NCBI RefSeq assembly: GCF_000759675.1
Contig: NZ_BAWM01000036.1
Location: 1-64,000, forward strand
DNA from: Neobacillus niacini
Lineage (GTDB): Bacteria; Bacillota; Bacilli; Bacillales; Cytobacillaceae
Direction: 5' to 3'
Length of the DNA stretch: 64,000 bases
In this document: positions 17,616-26,058 of the stretch, in pieces
How the letters are laid out: the number at the start of each line of letters is the position of its first letter
How positions within the stretch are numbered: position 1 is the first letter of the stretch
Notes under the pieces: model-generated
Database searches by the model: none
Told to the model about the DNA's origin: nothing
Seen by the model: only the letters and a program-made list of their open reading frames with translations
Translations under genes and position numbers: made by a program

Positions 17616-18254
17616 TTATTCCGCTTCACCTACAACAGTAAATCTTTCGTTAAGATGTTTAGGATTTTCAACTTCATCTACTACTGCAATGGCAAAATCA
17701 GCATAGCTGATATAACTTTCACCTTTTGAATTAACAAGAAGGTTATCTTTCCCTGACTGATAAGCTCCAGTCCTTTTTCCTTCAGCATCAAACACAGCAG
17801 AAGGACTAATAAATGTCCATGCTAAGTCAGTTGTTTCCTGTAATTCTTGCAAGTTCCTCCCTTGACCTTTAGCCGTTGGTTTAACGATTTCCGGAAATTC
17901 AGGAGTATCAATCACTCTTACTGTTTTGTTCTCGTCGACAAAAAGACTTCCAGCTCCTCCGACAACCATTAATCTTGTACTTGTTCCTTTTAACGCCTCG
18001 ATTAACGCATGACCCGCATCCACATGAGCTTGTTCCTCTCCAAGCGGAGCTCCAAAGGCATTAATAACAACATCAAACGCTTTTAAATCTTCAACTGTTA
18101 AATCCAATACATTTTTCTCAATGACTGCTACATTTTTATCTTGAAGTTTAGAGGCATTTCTTACAATCGCTGTTCCTTTATGCCCTCTGCTTACTGCTTC
18201 TTTCAATATCAGACTTCCTGCTTTTCCACTTGCTCCAATAACTGCAATGTTCAT
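17616..18254 (-). CDS. NAD(P)-binding oxidoreductase (atypical SDR, YwnB-like)
   Basis: A 212-aa Rossmann protein with the nucleotide motif 'VIGASGKAGSLILKEA' at the N-terminus. 'VVINAFGAP' and 'RLMVVGGAGSL' mark the atypical SDR (NAD(P)H-binding, flavin-reductase-like) family. The start is set by GGAGG eight bases before the ATG. It follows the LLM enzyme by 24 bp and probably forms a transcript with it and the VOC gene, under the divergent HxlR-type repressor. The likely role is reduction of reactive electrophiles or quinones. Confidence 0.82.
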   Translation of the reverse strand: MNIAVIGASGKAGSLILKEAVSRGHKGTAIVRNASKLQDKNVAVIEKNVLDLTVEDLKAFDVVINAFGAPLGEEQAHVDAGHALIEALKGTSTRLMVVGGAGSLFVDENKTVRVIDTPEFPEIVKPTAKGQGRNLQELQETTDLAWTFISPSAVFDAEGKRTGAYQSGKDNLLVNSKGESYISYADFAIAVVDEVENPKHLNERFTVVGEAE

Positions 18255-18278
18255 AATGATTTCCTCCAATTAAATAAT

Positions 18279-19340
18279 TTATTTTCTAGTTGCCTTTTTA
18301 ATCAATGGAACAACCTCAGTTGCTAATAATTCAATGTTTTTGGCTACTTTATTAAAAGGTAACCCGCCTATATCAACTTGCGCTAGAAAACGTTTATGAC
18401 CAAATAGCTCATGTTGACGAAGAACTTTCTCTACAATTTGCTGTGGACTTCCTACGAACAATGCAGTATTTGGACTTGCCATATACTCGAAGTCTTCCTT
18501 TGACATCCTTGATCCCATCCCCCGCCCGCGATTCACATAGGACCAATAATTTGAATAATAAGGAAAGAACTCGTCTTTGGCCTGCTGAGTAGTTTTAGCA
18601 ATGTATGCATGTCCTGTTACACCCACTTTTAATACTTCTGGTGAATGACCTGCCTCCATTCCTGCTTTACGGTAAAGGTCCACAAGCGGTTTGAAACGTA
18701 ATGGATCTCCCCCTAAAATGGCCAACGCCATTCCAACCCCAAATCTTCCAGCACGGACGGCACTCTCAGGTGTCCCGCCAACACCAATCCAAATCGGTAT
18801 TTGATCTTGTATAGGTCGTGGTGAAATTTCTGCATTCCTTAAGGAAGGGCGAAAATTCCCCGACCAAGTGACTTTCTCATTTTTATTTAGTTGTAATAAC
18901 AACTCCATATGCTCTGTAAAAAGCTCATCATAATCGTTTGTGCTATACCCAAAAAGGGGAAATGACTCTATAAAGGCACCTCGGCCTGCCAGGATTTCTG
19001 CACGACCGTCTGAAAGCAAATCCAATGTGGCAAAATCCTCGAATAAGCGAACTGGGTCAAGGGTACTTAACACACTTGTAGTACTTGTTAATTTAATACG
19101 CTTTGTTACTTGAGCGATAGCAGACAACACAACTGCTGGGGATGAGGTGGCATAATCTAACCGATGATGTTCCCCTACCCCAAAAACATCCAGTCCAGCT
19201 TCATCAGCAAGCTTTGCTGCTTGAATAATTTCACTCATTCGTTGCTTGGCCGTTATCGTTTTTCCTGTAAGAGGATCCGGACCAATATCTGCAAGTGTGT
19301 AGATTCCTATTTCAATGCCGTTATTATTTATAGTAGACAC
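18279..19340 (-). CDS. LLM-class flavin-dependent oxidoreductase
   Basis: A 353-aa luciferase-like TIM-barrel oxidoreductase using reduced flavin. 'GLDVFGVGEHHRLDYATSSP' and 'LDLLSDGRAEILAGRGAFIES' are characteristic of the group-1 LLM subfamily. A GTG start follows GGGAGGTATCCGA. It shares clear similarity with the second LLM gene at 59.2-60.3 kb. It lies between the VOC and NAD(P)-binding genes, and the three may act on an aromatic or other electrophilic compound sensed by the HxlR-type regulator. Confidence 0.88.
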   Translation of the reverse strand: MSTINNNGIEIGIYTLADIGPDPLTGKTITAKQRMSEIIQAAKLADEAGLDVFGVGEHHRLDYATSSPAVVLSAIAQVTKRIKLTSTTSVLSTLDPVRLFEDFATLDLLSDGRAEILAGRGAFIESFPLFGYSTNDYDELFTEHMELLLQLNKNEKVTWSGNFRPSLRNAEISPRPIQDQIPIWIGVGGTPESAVRAGRFGVGMALAILGGDPLRFKPLVDLYRKAGMEAGHSPEVLKVGVTGHAYIAKTTQQAKDEFFPYYSNYWSYVNRGRGMGSRMSKEDFEYMASPNTALFVGSPQQIVEKVLRQHELFGHKRFLAQVDIGGLPFNKVAKNIELLATEVVPLIKKATRK

Positions 19341-19357
19341 TCGGATACCTCCCTATC

Positions 19358-20209
19358 TTATATTGCTAACTCGACTCGGTTTCCTGAAGGATCATAAGTT
19401 ATAAATTTTTTATTTTCTTCATGAACATTGGAACCAATCTTTTTCAAATTAGAAACTAATTGATTACGTGCTTCTTCATTAGGCAAAATGAGTGTAAAAG
19501 ATTCTAAACCTACACTATTTTCGGAAGGAGTTGGTGCCCCTAAGCCATTCCATGTATTGACTCCAATATGATGGTGGTACTTTCCAGCGGAAAGAAATAG
19601 CGCCTGCCCGCCATATCGGTTTACCACATCAAATCCAAGTCCTATCACATAAAATTCTTCTGTCTTCTTTAATTCAGAAACATGTAAATGAATATGACCC
19701 ATTACCGTTCCTTCCGGCATTCCTTGCCACGTTTTACCTGAGTTAACAGTAGTCAAAAGATTTTTAAAATCAAGCGGGTCAACTGTCATAGCCACTTCTT
19801 CGCCTTTCCAACTCCATTCAGATGGGTCCCGATCGATATAAATTTCAATACCATTTCCATCTGGGTCATCTAAATACAATGCCTCACTTACAAGGTGATC
19901 GGAAGAGCCAAATTTTATTCCCTTTTCCACTAAGTGAATCACAATATTGGCTAAATCGGATCTTTCTGGTAAAAGGATAGCAAAATGATATAAACCTGTT
20001 GTTCTTCCCTGTTTTGGTATTACATTTTCAGGCTGTACAAGTGACAAAATACTAGTTTTACCATCCGTTGTTAGTGTTACTGTTGAGGTTGTTTGCTCTA
20101 AAATATCAAAACCTAGAACATCTTGATAAAATTTTAATGAACGCTCTAAATTTTCCACCTTAATTTTGACATGCCCTACAAATGTAGTTGGTTTAGTGTG
20201 AAATCCCAT
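19358..20209 (-). CDS. VOC-family two-domain dioxygenase-like protein (CatE-like)
   Basis: A 283-aa protein with two vicinal-oxygen-chelate repeats. Metal-ligand candidates are His in 'FVGHVKIKV', 'GLYHFAILLP', 'GHIHLHV' and 'GVNTW', and Glu in 'GNGIEIYIDRDPSEW' and 'SGNRVELAI'. Length and layout match Bacillus CatE-type catechol 2,3-dioxygenases. I chose the ATG preceded by GGAGGG; a longer frame lacks a ribosome site. It is the first gene of the set and is divergent from a YodB/CatR-type repressor, as catDE is CatR/YodB-controlled in B. subtilis. Confidence 0.82.
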   Translation of the reverse strand: MGFHTKPTTFVGHVKIKVENLERSLKFYQDVLGFDILEQTTSTVTLTTDGKTSILSLVQPENVIPKQGRTTGLYHFAILLPERSDLANIVIHLVEKGIKFGSSDHLVSEALYLDDPDGNGIEIYIDRDPSEWSWKGEEVAMTVDPLDFKNLLTTVNSGKTWQGMPEGTVMGHIHLHVSELKKTEEFYVIGLGFDVVNRYGGQALFLSAGKYHHHIGVNTWNGLGAPTPSENSVGLESFTLILPNEEARNQLVSNLKKIGSNVHEENKKFITYDPSGNRVELAI

Positions 20210-20300
20210 AATAACCCTCCTAGAGTCATTTCTCTTATGATTGAAAAACATTTGATTTAAGAAATTCGTAATTTATCAGCTAAAAACAAATAACAGTTAG

Positions 20301-20317
20301 TTACTTTATGTAAGTAA
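20301..20317. promoter_or_regulatory. YodB/CatR-type operator, site 1
   Basis: TTACTTTATGTAAGTAA is a perfect 6+6 inverted repeat and contains TACT-N7-AGTA, the spacing known for YodB/CatR operators. It lies between the divergent VOC and HxlR-type genes. Confidence 0.65.
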
Positions 20318-20355
20318 GTATATTAATGTTATTATATATTGTCAAGTAACTAGAT

Positions 20356-20372
20356 TTACTTTTGTAAACTAA
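20356..20372. promoter_or_regulatory. YodB/CatR-type operator, site 2 (one mismatch)
   Basis: TTACTTTTGTAAACTAA keeps the TACT-N7 spacing, but the second half is ACTA instead of AGTA. It overlaps the putative -35 region of the regulator gene, consistent with autoregulation. Confidence 0.5.
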
Positions 20373-20391
20373 TGACATTTTGTGGTATACT
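20362..20391 (+). promoter_or_regulatory. Likely promoter of the HxlR-type regulator
   Basis: TATACT preceded by TGG gives an extended -10 at 20386-20391. TTGTAA at 20362 is a weak -35 with 18-bp spacing. GAGAGGTG and the ATG follow within 26 bases. Confidence 0.5.
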
Positions 20392-20416
20392 CTAAATAAG
20401 AGAGGTGTAATGTAGT

Positions 20417-20743
20417 ATGAAACAACCTACTATTTGTCCAAAATTTGAAAAAGCCATCTCACTACTCAGTCAAAGATGGAGTGCATTAGTTATTTATCAG
20501 CTGTTATCAGGCTCGCAGCGGTTTAGTGAAATTCAATCCGCTATTGGCATAAGTGGTAAAGTATTATCCGATCGTTTAAAGGATTTAGAACATCAAGGAA
20601 TCGTTAAACGTGAGGTTATACCTAACACACCTGTAATTATAGAGTACTCTTTAACAGAAAAAGGTTATTCACTAGAACGTATCTTACGAGAAATAGAGAG
20701 CTGGTCTCAGCTTTGGGTAAAACCGGAACCTGAGCTATCTTAA
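20417..20743 (+). CDS. HxlR/DUF24-family redox-sensing regulator (YodB/CatR-like)
   Basis: A 108-aa winged-helix DNA-binding protein. 'ICPKFEKAISLLSQRWSALV' at the N-terminus aligns with YodB and CatR of B. subtilis, including the single N-terminal cysteine (Cys7) that senses quinones and diamide. The wing ('IPNTPVIIEYSLTEKG') is typical. It has no C-terminal cysteine, so sensing would go through Cys7 by thiol modification or an intersubunit disulfide. Two operator-like repeats with the expected spacing lie upstream, between it and the VOC-LLM-oxidoreductase genes it probably represses. Confidence 0.85.
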   Translation: MKQPTICPKFEKAISLLSQRWSALVIYQLLSGSQRFSEIQSAIGISGKVLSDRLKDLEHQGIVKREVIPNTPVIIEYSLTEKGYSLERILREIESWSQLWVKPEPELS

Positions 20744-20811
20744 TTGGCTAAGCACAACTTTTTATGGAAGAAAAAATAAAACGAAAAAAGACATTTTCAT
20801 TTAAAACAAAT

Positions 20812-20847
20812 AAGAGCAGGATACCTCACTAAAAGGTTCCTGCTCTT
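20812..20847. terminator. Terminator between the HxlR-type gene and the acyl-CoA operon
   Basis: AAGAGCAGGA and TCCTGCTCTT form a perfect 10-bp stem, with an inner ACCT/AGGT pair, three bases from the last operon stop at 20850. Convergent genes can share it. Confidence 0.7.
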
Positions 20848-20849
20848 GT

Positions 20850-21626
20850 CTATTTTCCGATAAAGTTCGGTGAACGCTTTTCAATAAAAGCCCGTATCCC
20901 TTCTCTCGAATCCTCACTTTTAAATGCTTCTTCTGAATAACTCCACTCTTCACGGAAAGCGAGATCCATTGGCAGGTTTAGTAAACGCAAAACGGCTTTT
21001 TTTGTACTCTGTACAGCGATGGGACCATTGTTACAAATAATCTCAGCCACTATTTCTACTTCTTCCATTAATTGCTCTTTAGCCACCACTTTATTGATTA
21101 GCCCAATTTCCTTTGCCTCCTGGGCAGTTAACTGCTCTCCTGTAAGAAGGATTTCCATGGCGCGGCAATAGGGGATTTGCCTTACTAGTCTTACCAGCGA
21201 CCCAGCCGCGGCCATTATGGACCATTTCGGTTCCGGAAGTCCGAATCGTGCCTCCTCCGTAGCGATGCGAATATCCGTTGCCTCTAAAATTTCCATCCCG
21301 CCTGCGAGACAAAATCCATTGACCGCTGCAATAATGGGCTTCCAGACAGGAACATTTTTCAGCATCGCTGATTCTGTTTTTTCTTGATCAAGTTTTCCTT
21401 CCATTAATAATGGAATCGTCTCCTTTAAATCTGCGCCTGAACAAAAGGCTTTATCTCCTGTTCCGGTTAGAATGATTACCCGGATATCATCGTCATTCTG
21501 TGCCTCCAGAAAATAACTGCCAATCATTTCAAAACCTTCCGGTGTCATGGCATTCAATGCCTTTGGTCTGTTAAACGTAATATACGCTTTATTTCCTTCC
21601 TTTTTGTATAATACAGGTGGTTCCAT
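20850..21626 (-). CDS. Enoyl-CoA hydratase/isomerase family protein (two catalytic Glu)
   Basis: A 258-aa crotonase-fold enzyme, last gene of the 11-gene operon. The oxyanion-hole motifs 'FCSGADL' and 'LAGGMEIL' are present, and both hydratase glutamates can be placed: Glu112 in GGMEIL and Glu132 in 'FGLPEPKW'. Hydration of an enoyl-CoA is therefore expected, unlike the operon's other crotonase, which lacks the first Glu. AGGAGGG precedes the ATG. In an Atu/Liu-like pathway this position would be the isohexenylglutaconyl- or methylglutaconyl-CoA hydratase, but substrate is inference. Confidence 0.88.
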   Translation of the reverse strand: MEPPVLYKKEGNKAYITFNRPKALNAMTPEGFEMIGSYFLEAQNDDDIRVIILTGTGDKAFCSGADLKETIPLLMEGKLDQEKTESAMLKNVPVWKPIIAAVNGFCLAGGMEILEATDIRIATEEARFGLPEPKWSIMAAAGSLVRLVRQIPYCRAMEILLTGEQLTAQEAKEIGLINKVVAKEQLMEEVEIVAEIICNNGPIAVQSTKKAVLRLLNLPMDLAFREEWSYSEEAFKSEDSREGIRAFIEKRSPNFIGK

Positions 21627-21657
21627 TCTTCATCCCTCCTGATTGGGTTATTCCCTA

Positions 21658-22422
21658 TTAAAAATGAGCGTGTTTAAGCCATTGCCCGCCATCCATCGTG
21701 ATACAGTCGCCGTTGATATATTCTGCTTGCGGTGAAAGCAGGAAGGCAGCTAAATGAGCAATTTCCTCTGGTCGGCCTACCCTTCTTAATGGAACACTTT
21801 CAATCGTCTTTTGTAATGCTTCATTTGAGCCGAAAAGTTTATCTGCTCCACCTGTGTTTTCAATTGGTCCAGGGGCAATCGCATTTGCACGGATTCCGTA
21901 TTTTTCACCCCATTCCACAGCCAACGTTCTCGTCATCGTTAATACGCCCGATTTTGCACAGGCAGAATGAATGACGCCAGCTGCAGCACCCCATGCATAT
22001 GTAGCGACGATATTTAAGATGCTCCCCTTTGTTTGGGTATTAATCCAGTGCTTGCCAACAGCCTGGCTGCAATACCATGTACCATTTAAAACGATGCCAA
22101 TGACTGAATTCCAGCCATTAATGGATAGGTCCTCTGCGGGACAAATAAAGTTCCCAGCTGCATTATTGATCAGGTGATCAATTTTGCCAAAGTGTTTTAC
22201 GGTTTCATCGACCATAAACTGGACTTTTTCAGGATCGCGAACGTCCATTTGTATCGGTAGTACCTGACCCCCATACCGCTCTAGGCTTTGTCTCGTTTCT
22301 TCCAATCTCTCGGCATTTCTCCCGGTGATCACGACATTTGCCCCTTTTTCTAAAAAATTCTTGGCCATTGCCTTTCCCATTCCACTTGAACCACCGGTAA
22401 TTATGACAACTTGATCCTTCAT
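21658..22422 (-). CDS. SDR oxidoreductase of the 2,4-dienoyl-CoA reductase type
   Basis: A 254-aa short-chain dehydrogenase. The cofactor loop is 'TGGSSGMGKAMA', and Asn87/Asn88 lie in 'INNAAG'. There is no standard YxxxK pair: the lysine lies in 'HSACAK' (Lys157) with Ser153 before it and Tyr142 fifteen residues upstream. That spacing is identical to Tyr199-Ser210-Lys214 of mammalian mitochondrial 2,4-dienoyl-CoA reductase. It probably reduces dienoyl-CoA intermediates with NADPH during breakdown of unsaturated or terpenoid acids. It also resembles AtuB/AtuG by neighbourhood. Confidence 0.85.
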   Translation of the reverse strand: MKDQVVIITGGSSGMGKAMAKNFLEKGANVVITGRNAERLEETRQSLERYGGQVLPIQMDVRDPEKVQFMVDETVKHFGKIDHLINNAAGNFICPAEDLSINGWNSVIGIVLNGTWYCSQAVGKHWINTQTKGSILNIVATYAWGAAAGVIHSACAKSGVLTMTRTLAVEWGEKYGIRANAIAPGPIENTGGADKLFGSNEALQKTIESVPLRRVGRPEEIAHLAAFLLSPQAEYINGDCITMDGGQWLKHAHF

Positions 22423-22472
22423 ATGTGCTCACCCCATTTTTTTCTTAAAGGAAATCTGCAGAGCTATTTGAT

Positions 22473-22910
22473 TTAGCGTCTTTCATTATTAATTAATGCT
22501 TTTGAAATACCCACAATACATGGTTCACCTGTTTGTTTGACGATGGTCTGTTTCACGGTGACTACACCCGTTCCATTGCCTTTATCCACAAGGTCTATGA
22601 CCTCAAGCTCGACATGAATGGTATCGTTAATGAATACAGGATGAATAAACCGAAGTTTATCTATCCCATAATTAGCTGCCACAATGCCCGGTTCCATTTT
22701 CGTAAGACCTACTGCAAAAGAAAGCACCAACATTCCATGAGCAATCCGCTGCTTAAAAAAGGAATTTTTGGAAAATTCGATATCGGTGTGCAGCGGATAA
22801 TAATCTCCCGTTATCGCTGAAAACATAACGATATCGGTCTCCGTTATGGTCCGCCCTCTTGACTTCCATTGTTCGCCTACTTCAAAATTCTCAAAATATT
22901 TATCGTACAT
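22473..22910 (-). CDS. MaoC-like hot-dog dehydratase
   Basis: A 145-aa MaoC-family (R)-specific enoyl-CoA hydratase-like protein. The catalytic block 'SAITGDYYPLHTD' contains the Asp and His of the hydratase 2 motif, and 'IAHGMLVLSFAVGL' follows. I chose the ATG after AGGGTGG; a GTG nine bases upstream has a poorer site. It could supply (R)-3-hydroxyacyl-CoA, which is the substrate of the PHA synthase encoded at 3-4.6 kb, or act within the catabolic pathway itself. Confidence 0.85.
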   Translation of the reverse strand: MYDKYFENFEVGEQWKSRGRTITETDIVMFSAITGDYYPLHTDIEFSKNSFFKQRIAHGMLVLSFAVGLTKMEPGIVAANYGIDKLRFIHPVFINDTIHVELEVIDLVDKGNGTGVVTVKQTIVKQTGEPCIVGISKALINNERR

Positions 22911-22926
22911 TTTTTCCACCCTTCCG

Positions 22927-24444
22927 TTAAACTCTTTGTCTTAGTACCGTTTTCAGAATTTTCCCAGTTGCGTTGCGCGGCAATGCTTCAACAATCTCCA
23001 CCTGTTTGGGAAATTTAAACCTGGCAATTTTTCCATCAAGAAATTCTTCGAGGTCTTGAACGTTAAGAGGCTTGCTGCTGTCTTTCAACGCAATGACTGC
23101 TTTGATTGACTCGCCCCATTTATCATCCGGGTAACCAAGGACAGCAGCCTCCTTAATGTTCGGGTGTCGATATAATACCTGCTCAATTTCAATGGGATAC
23201 ACATTCTCTCCACCTGTGATAATCATGTCTTTCTTGCGATCCACGATATAAATAAATCCTTCAGAATCAAATTTCGCTAGGTCCCCGGTATAGAACCAGT
23301 CATTTTTAATGGCTTGTTTCGTCTCTTCAGGTTTATTCCAATAGCCAGCCATCACGTTCGGACCATTGACAATGAGTTCACCAACTTGGCCTGGGGGAAG
23401 ATCACGATCAGCTGGATCGACGATGCGGACATTTGTGTGAATTGGCTCCTTTCCAACCGAGCCATTTTTTCTGATTGTATTTTCTTTGTCGAGTATACTG
23501 ACAAATGGAGCTGTTTCTGTTAGACCGAAACCTTCATAAAACGGGATGCCCCGTTCTTGGAAAAATTCAATTACCGTTATCGGACATGGTGCGCCGCCAG
23601 ATACGGCAAATCTTAGGGATGAAATATCATATGCTTCAAAATTTTCGACATTTGTTAATGCTTGCCACATGGCAGGGACAAGGAATAAACAAGTAATTCT
23701 CTCACCATGGATTTTTTGGAGGATTTTACTAGGATTAAAAAAATCCTCCAAAATAATGGTTGCGCCTTTATACATTAATGGTGTTGTAAAAACACTCATT
23801 CCACCTATATGAAATAATGGTGCTACTGACAACGTAATATCCGTGTAGTCAACCGGAGTACTTTGAATCATGTTAATGGCATTCCACTGTGTATTCCCGT
23901 GGGTTAACATGGCTCCTTTTGGTTTCCCAGTCGTACCGGATGTGTACATCATCATATGAACATCATCTAGACGTATATCATAATCATGTTCTTCGTTTGA
24001 GGCATTTGCGATTAAATCCTCGTAAACAGAATCATTTTCACGAGGATGATTGCCTACGTGGATGTATTCTAGCAAACTAGATTCTTTCAACCTCAGTTCT
24101 TCGACCAATGCTTTCATCCTGGAGTCGTAAATGAAATGATAAGACCTGGAATCATTCACAATATAAAGAACTTCTTCCACACTTAACCGGTAATTAATCG
24201 GAACAAAAATCGCTCCCATTTTTGCACAGGCAAACATCGATTCCACCATTTCGTTCGTATTGAATAAAAGTGCATTGACGCGGTCGCCTTTTCTTACCCC
24301 TTTAGAAATAAGGGCATTCGATAAACGATTTACCCGATCATTTAATTCTGAATACGTGAATCTTTTTTCATTGTAGACAAGTGCAAGCCTGTCAGGCCGA
24401 AGTTTACTATGCTTTACGAGCCAGTTCCCTATTCCTTTTACCAT
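22927..24444 (-). CDS. Acyl-CoA synthetase (AMP-binding), operon copy
   Basis: A 505-aa adenylate-forming CoA ligase that activates a carboxylic acid with ATP. The A3 motif 'MYTSGTTGKPKG', the 'YEGFGLTET' motif, the A8 hinge 'YTGDLAKFDSEGFIYIVDRKKDMI' region (two blocks) and the catalytic Lys in 'GKILKTVLR' are all visible. Length is normal. It is the only CoA ligase within the 11-gene operon and would feed the dehydrogenases and carboxylase. Two further ligases lie in the 33.5-36.7 kb unit. The acid substrate cannot be read from sequence. Confidence 0.88.
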   Translation of the reverse strand: MVKGIGNWLVKHSKLRPDRLALVYNEKRFTYSELNDRVNRLSNALISKGVRKGDRVNALLFNTNEMVESMFACAKMGAIFVPINYRLSVEEVLYIVNDSRSYHFIYDSRMKALVEELRLKESSLLEYIHVGNHPRENDSVYEDLIANASNEEHDYDIRLDDVHMMMYTSGTTGKPKGAMLTHGNTQWNAINMIQSTPVDYTDITLSVAPLFHIGGMSVFTTPLMYKGATIILEDFFNPSKILQKIHGERITCLFLVPAMWQALTNVENFEAYDISSLRFAVSGGAPCPITVIEFFQERGIPFYEGFGLTETAPFVSILDKENTIRKNGSVGKEPIHTNVRIVDPADRDLPPGQVGELIVNGPNVMAGYWNKPEETKQAIKNDWFYTGDLAKFDSEGFIYIVDRKKDMIITGGENVYPIEIEQVLYRHPNIKEAAVLGYPDDKWGESIKAVIALKDSSKPLNVQDLEEFLDGKIARFKFPKQVEIVEALPRNATGKILKTVLRQRV

Positions 24445-24486
24445 AGCCTCCTCAACTCCCTAGTAAAATTGGAAAATGCTTCTTCC

Positions 24487-26049
24487 CTAGCTTAAAATAG
24501 TGGAATGCTTCTTGGCTGGAAGTGGAAAATCCTTGTTTTCAAAGGTTTCGTATCTCCGGATTAATTCTTTACGTAATTCACTCGGTACCACTAAGTCGTC
24601 CACGACAAGTTCGCCAGATAGCTTGATAATGTCATAGCCTGCACGGTATTCTTCCCGCAGCTCTTGGATCAATGCCACTCTTTCTTCCGGATCGGTTACG
24701 GAATGAATTTTATTATAATAAACAGCATTAACTGCTGCTTCTGGACCCATTATCGCAATTTCTGCCGATGGAAGCGCAATCGTGGTATCTGGTTCATAGG
24801 CTGGTCCTGCCATGGCATATATTCCGGCTCCATAAGCCTTCCGAACAATGACACACATTTTTGGAACATTGGCGGTTGAACTGGCGTAAATGAAATTGCG
24901 CCCTTTTCTTAATATTCCCTCCTGCTCGACTTTGGTACCCACCATAAATCCTGGAGTATCACATAAATAGAGGAGAGGAATATTGTAGGCATCACAGGTC
25001 CAGACAAATTTCGCTCCTTTATCAGAGGATTCAGGGAAAATCGCTCCGCCTTTTTGCATTGGCTGGTTCGCAACAATGCCTACTGTTTTCCCATTTAATC
25101 TCGCAAATCCTGTTACCAATTCTTTTGCGTAGTTCGCTTTTACTTCTAGGAAACTATCACCATCCACGATAGCTTCTATTAATTTGCGGACATCATAGGC
25201 TCGGTTCGGCTCCATTGGGATGATATTATCAATCTCTTCAGGAGAACGCTTTGGTTCTACGGCTGGAAATTCAGGTATTTTTCCTTCAAAATGATCCGGA
25301 AGGTAAGACAGCAGTTTTTTTACAATCTGAGCCGCCTCTTCCTCTGATTTGGCAATAAAATCAGCTGAGCCGCTTTTCGTGGTGTGCATGGTGGCTCCAC
25401 CAAGCTCCTCTACATCTACCTTTTGCCCGGTGGCCATTTGGACCATTCGAGGGGAAGCGATCGCCATCCCTGATATCTTGTCGACCATCACCACGAAATC
25501 AGAAAATACCGGCATGTAGGCGGTGCCTGCAAAACATGGTCCGTAAAGGACGGCGATTTGCGGAACACGCCCTGAAAGCATGCTGTGGTTATACCAGATT
25601 TTACCCCCAGAGTATTTTTCAACGTGGTACCCACCGGCTTCATCAATACGTCCGCCAGAGGAATCTATCAAATATACAATCGGACGTCTGCCACGGATGG
25701 CTGACTCTTGAATCCGCAATATCTTTTCGCCATGATACTTACCAATTGAACCTGCTTTAACGGTATAATCACTGGCCATAAAAAAGACTAATCGCTCATC
25801 GATTTTCCCTGTGCCTGTCACCACTCCGTCTGCAGGCAGTTTTTCTTTATTGGCATTCGCAAATAATCCCGTTTCGTAATAGGGCTGTTCATCATCGAAA
25901 TATAACTTCAAACGATCACGAACAAATAATTTCCCTAATTTTTTGATCTTTTCATGATCAGGTCCACCTTTATAGATTCTTTCTCTTTCTGCGAGGATTT
26001 TTCTTTCACGTTCCAACTTCAGCACATCCTTTGCGAGGTATTTTGTCAT
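24487..26049 (-). CDS. Acyl-CoA carboxylase, carboxyltransferase (beta) subunit
   Basis: A 520-aa biotin-dependent carboxyltransferase of the MccB/PccB/AtuC/LiuB type. It transfers CO2 from carboxybiotin to an acyl-CoA. The N-half has 'DGVVTGTGKIDERLVFFMASD' type sequence in shorter blocks and 'GRRPIVYLIDSSGGRI'. The C-half has 'CDTPGFMVGTKVEQEGI' and 'KAYGAGIYAMAGPAYEPD'. The 3-methylcrotonyl/geranyl group is the nearest by appearance. A 73-aa biotin carrier is in the same operon, but no biotin carboxylase gene is present in the window, so that subunit must come from elsewhere. Confidence 0.88.
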   Translation of the reverse strand: MTKYLAKDVLKLERERKILAERERIYKGGPDHEKIKKLGKLFVRDRLKLYFDDEQPYYETGLFANANKEKLPADGVVTGTGKIDERLVFFMASDYTVKAGSIGKYHGEKILRIQESAIRGRRPIVYLIDSSGGRIDEAGGYHVEKYSGGKIWYNHSMLSGRVPQIAVLYGPCFAGTAYMPVFSDFVVMVDKISGMAIASPRMVQMATGQKVDVEELGGATMHTTKSGSADFIAKSEEEAAQIVKKLLSYLPDHFEGKIPEFPAVEPKRSPEEIDNIIPMEPNRAYDVRKLIEAIVDGDSFLEVKANYAKELVTGFARLNGKTVGIVANQPMQKGGAIFPESSDKGAKFVWTCDAYNIPLLYLCDTPGFMVGTKVEQEGILRKGRNFIYASSTANVPKMCVIVRKAYGAGIYAMAGPAYEPDTTIALPSAEIAIMGPEAAVNAVYYNKIHSVTDPEERVALIQELREEYRAGYDIIKLSGELVVDDLVVPSELRKELIRRYETFENKDFPLPAKKHSTILS

Positions 26050-26058
26050 TCTCCTAAG

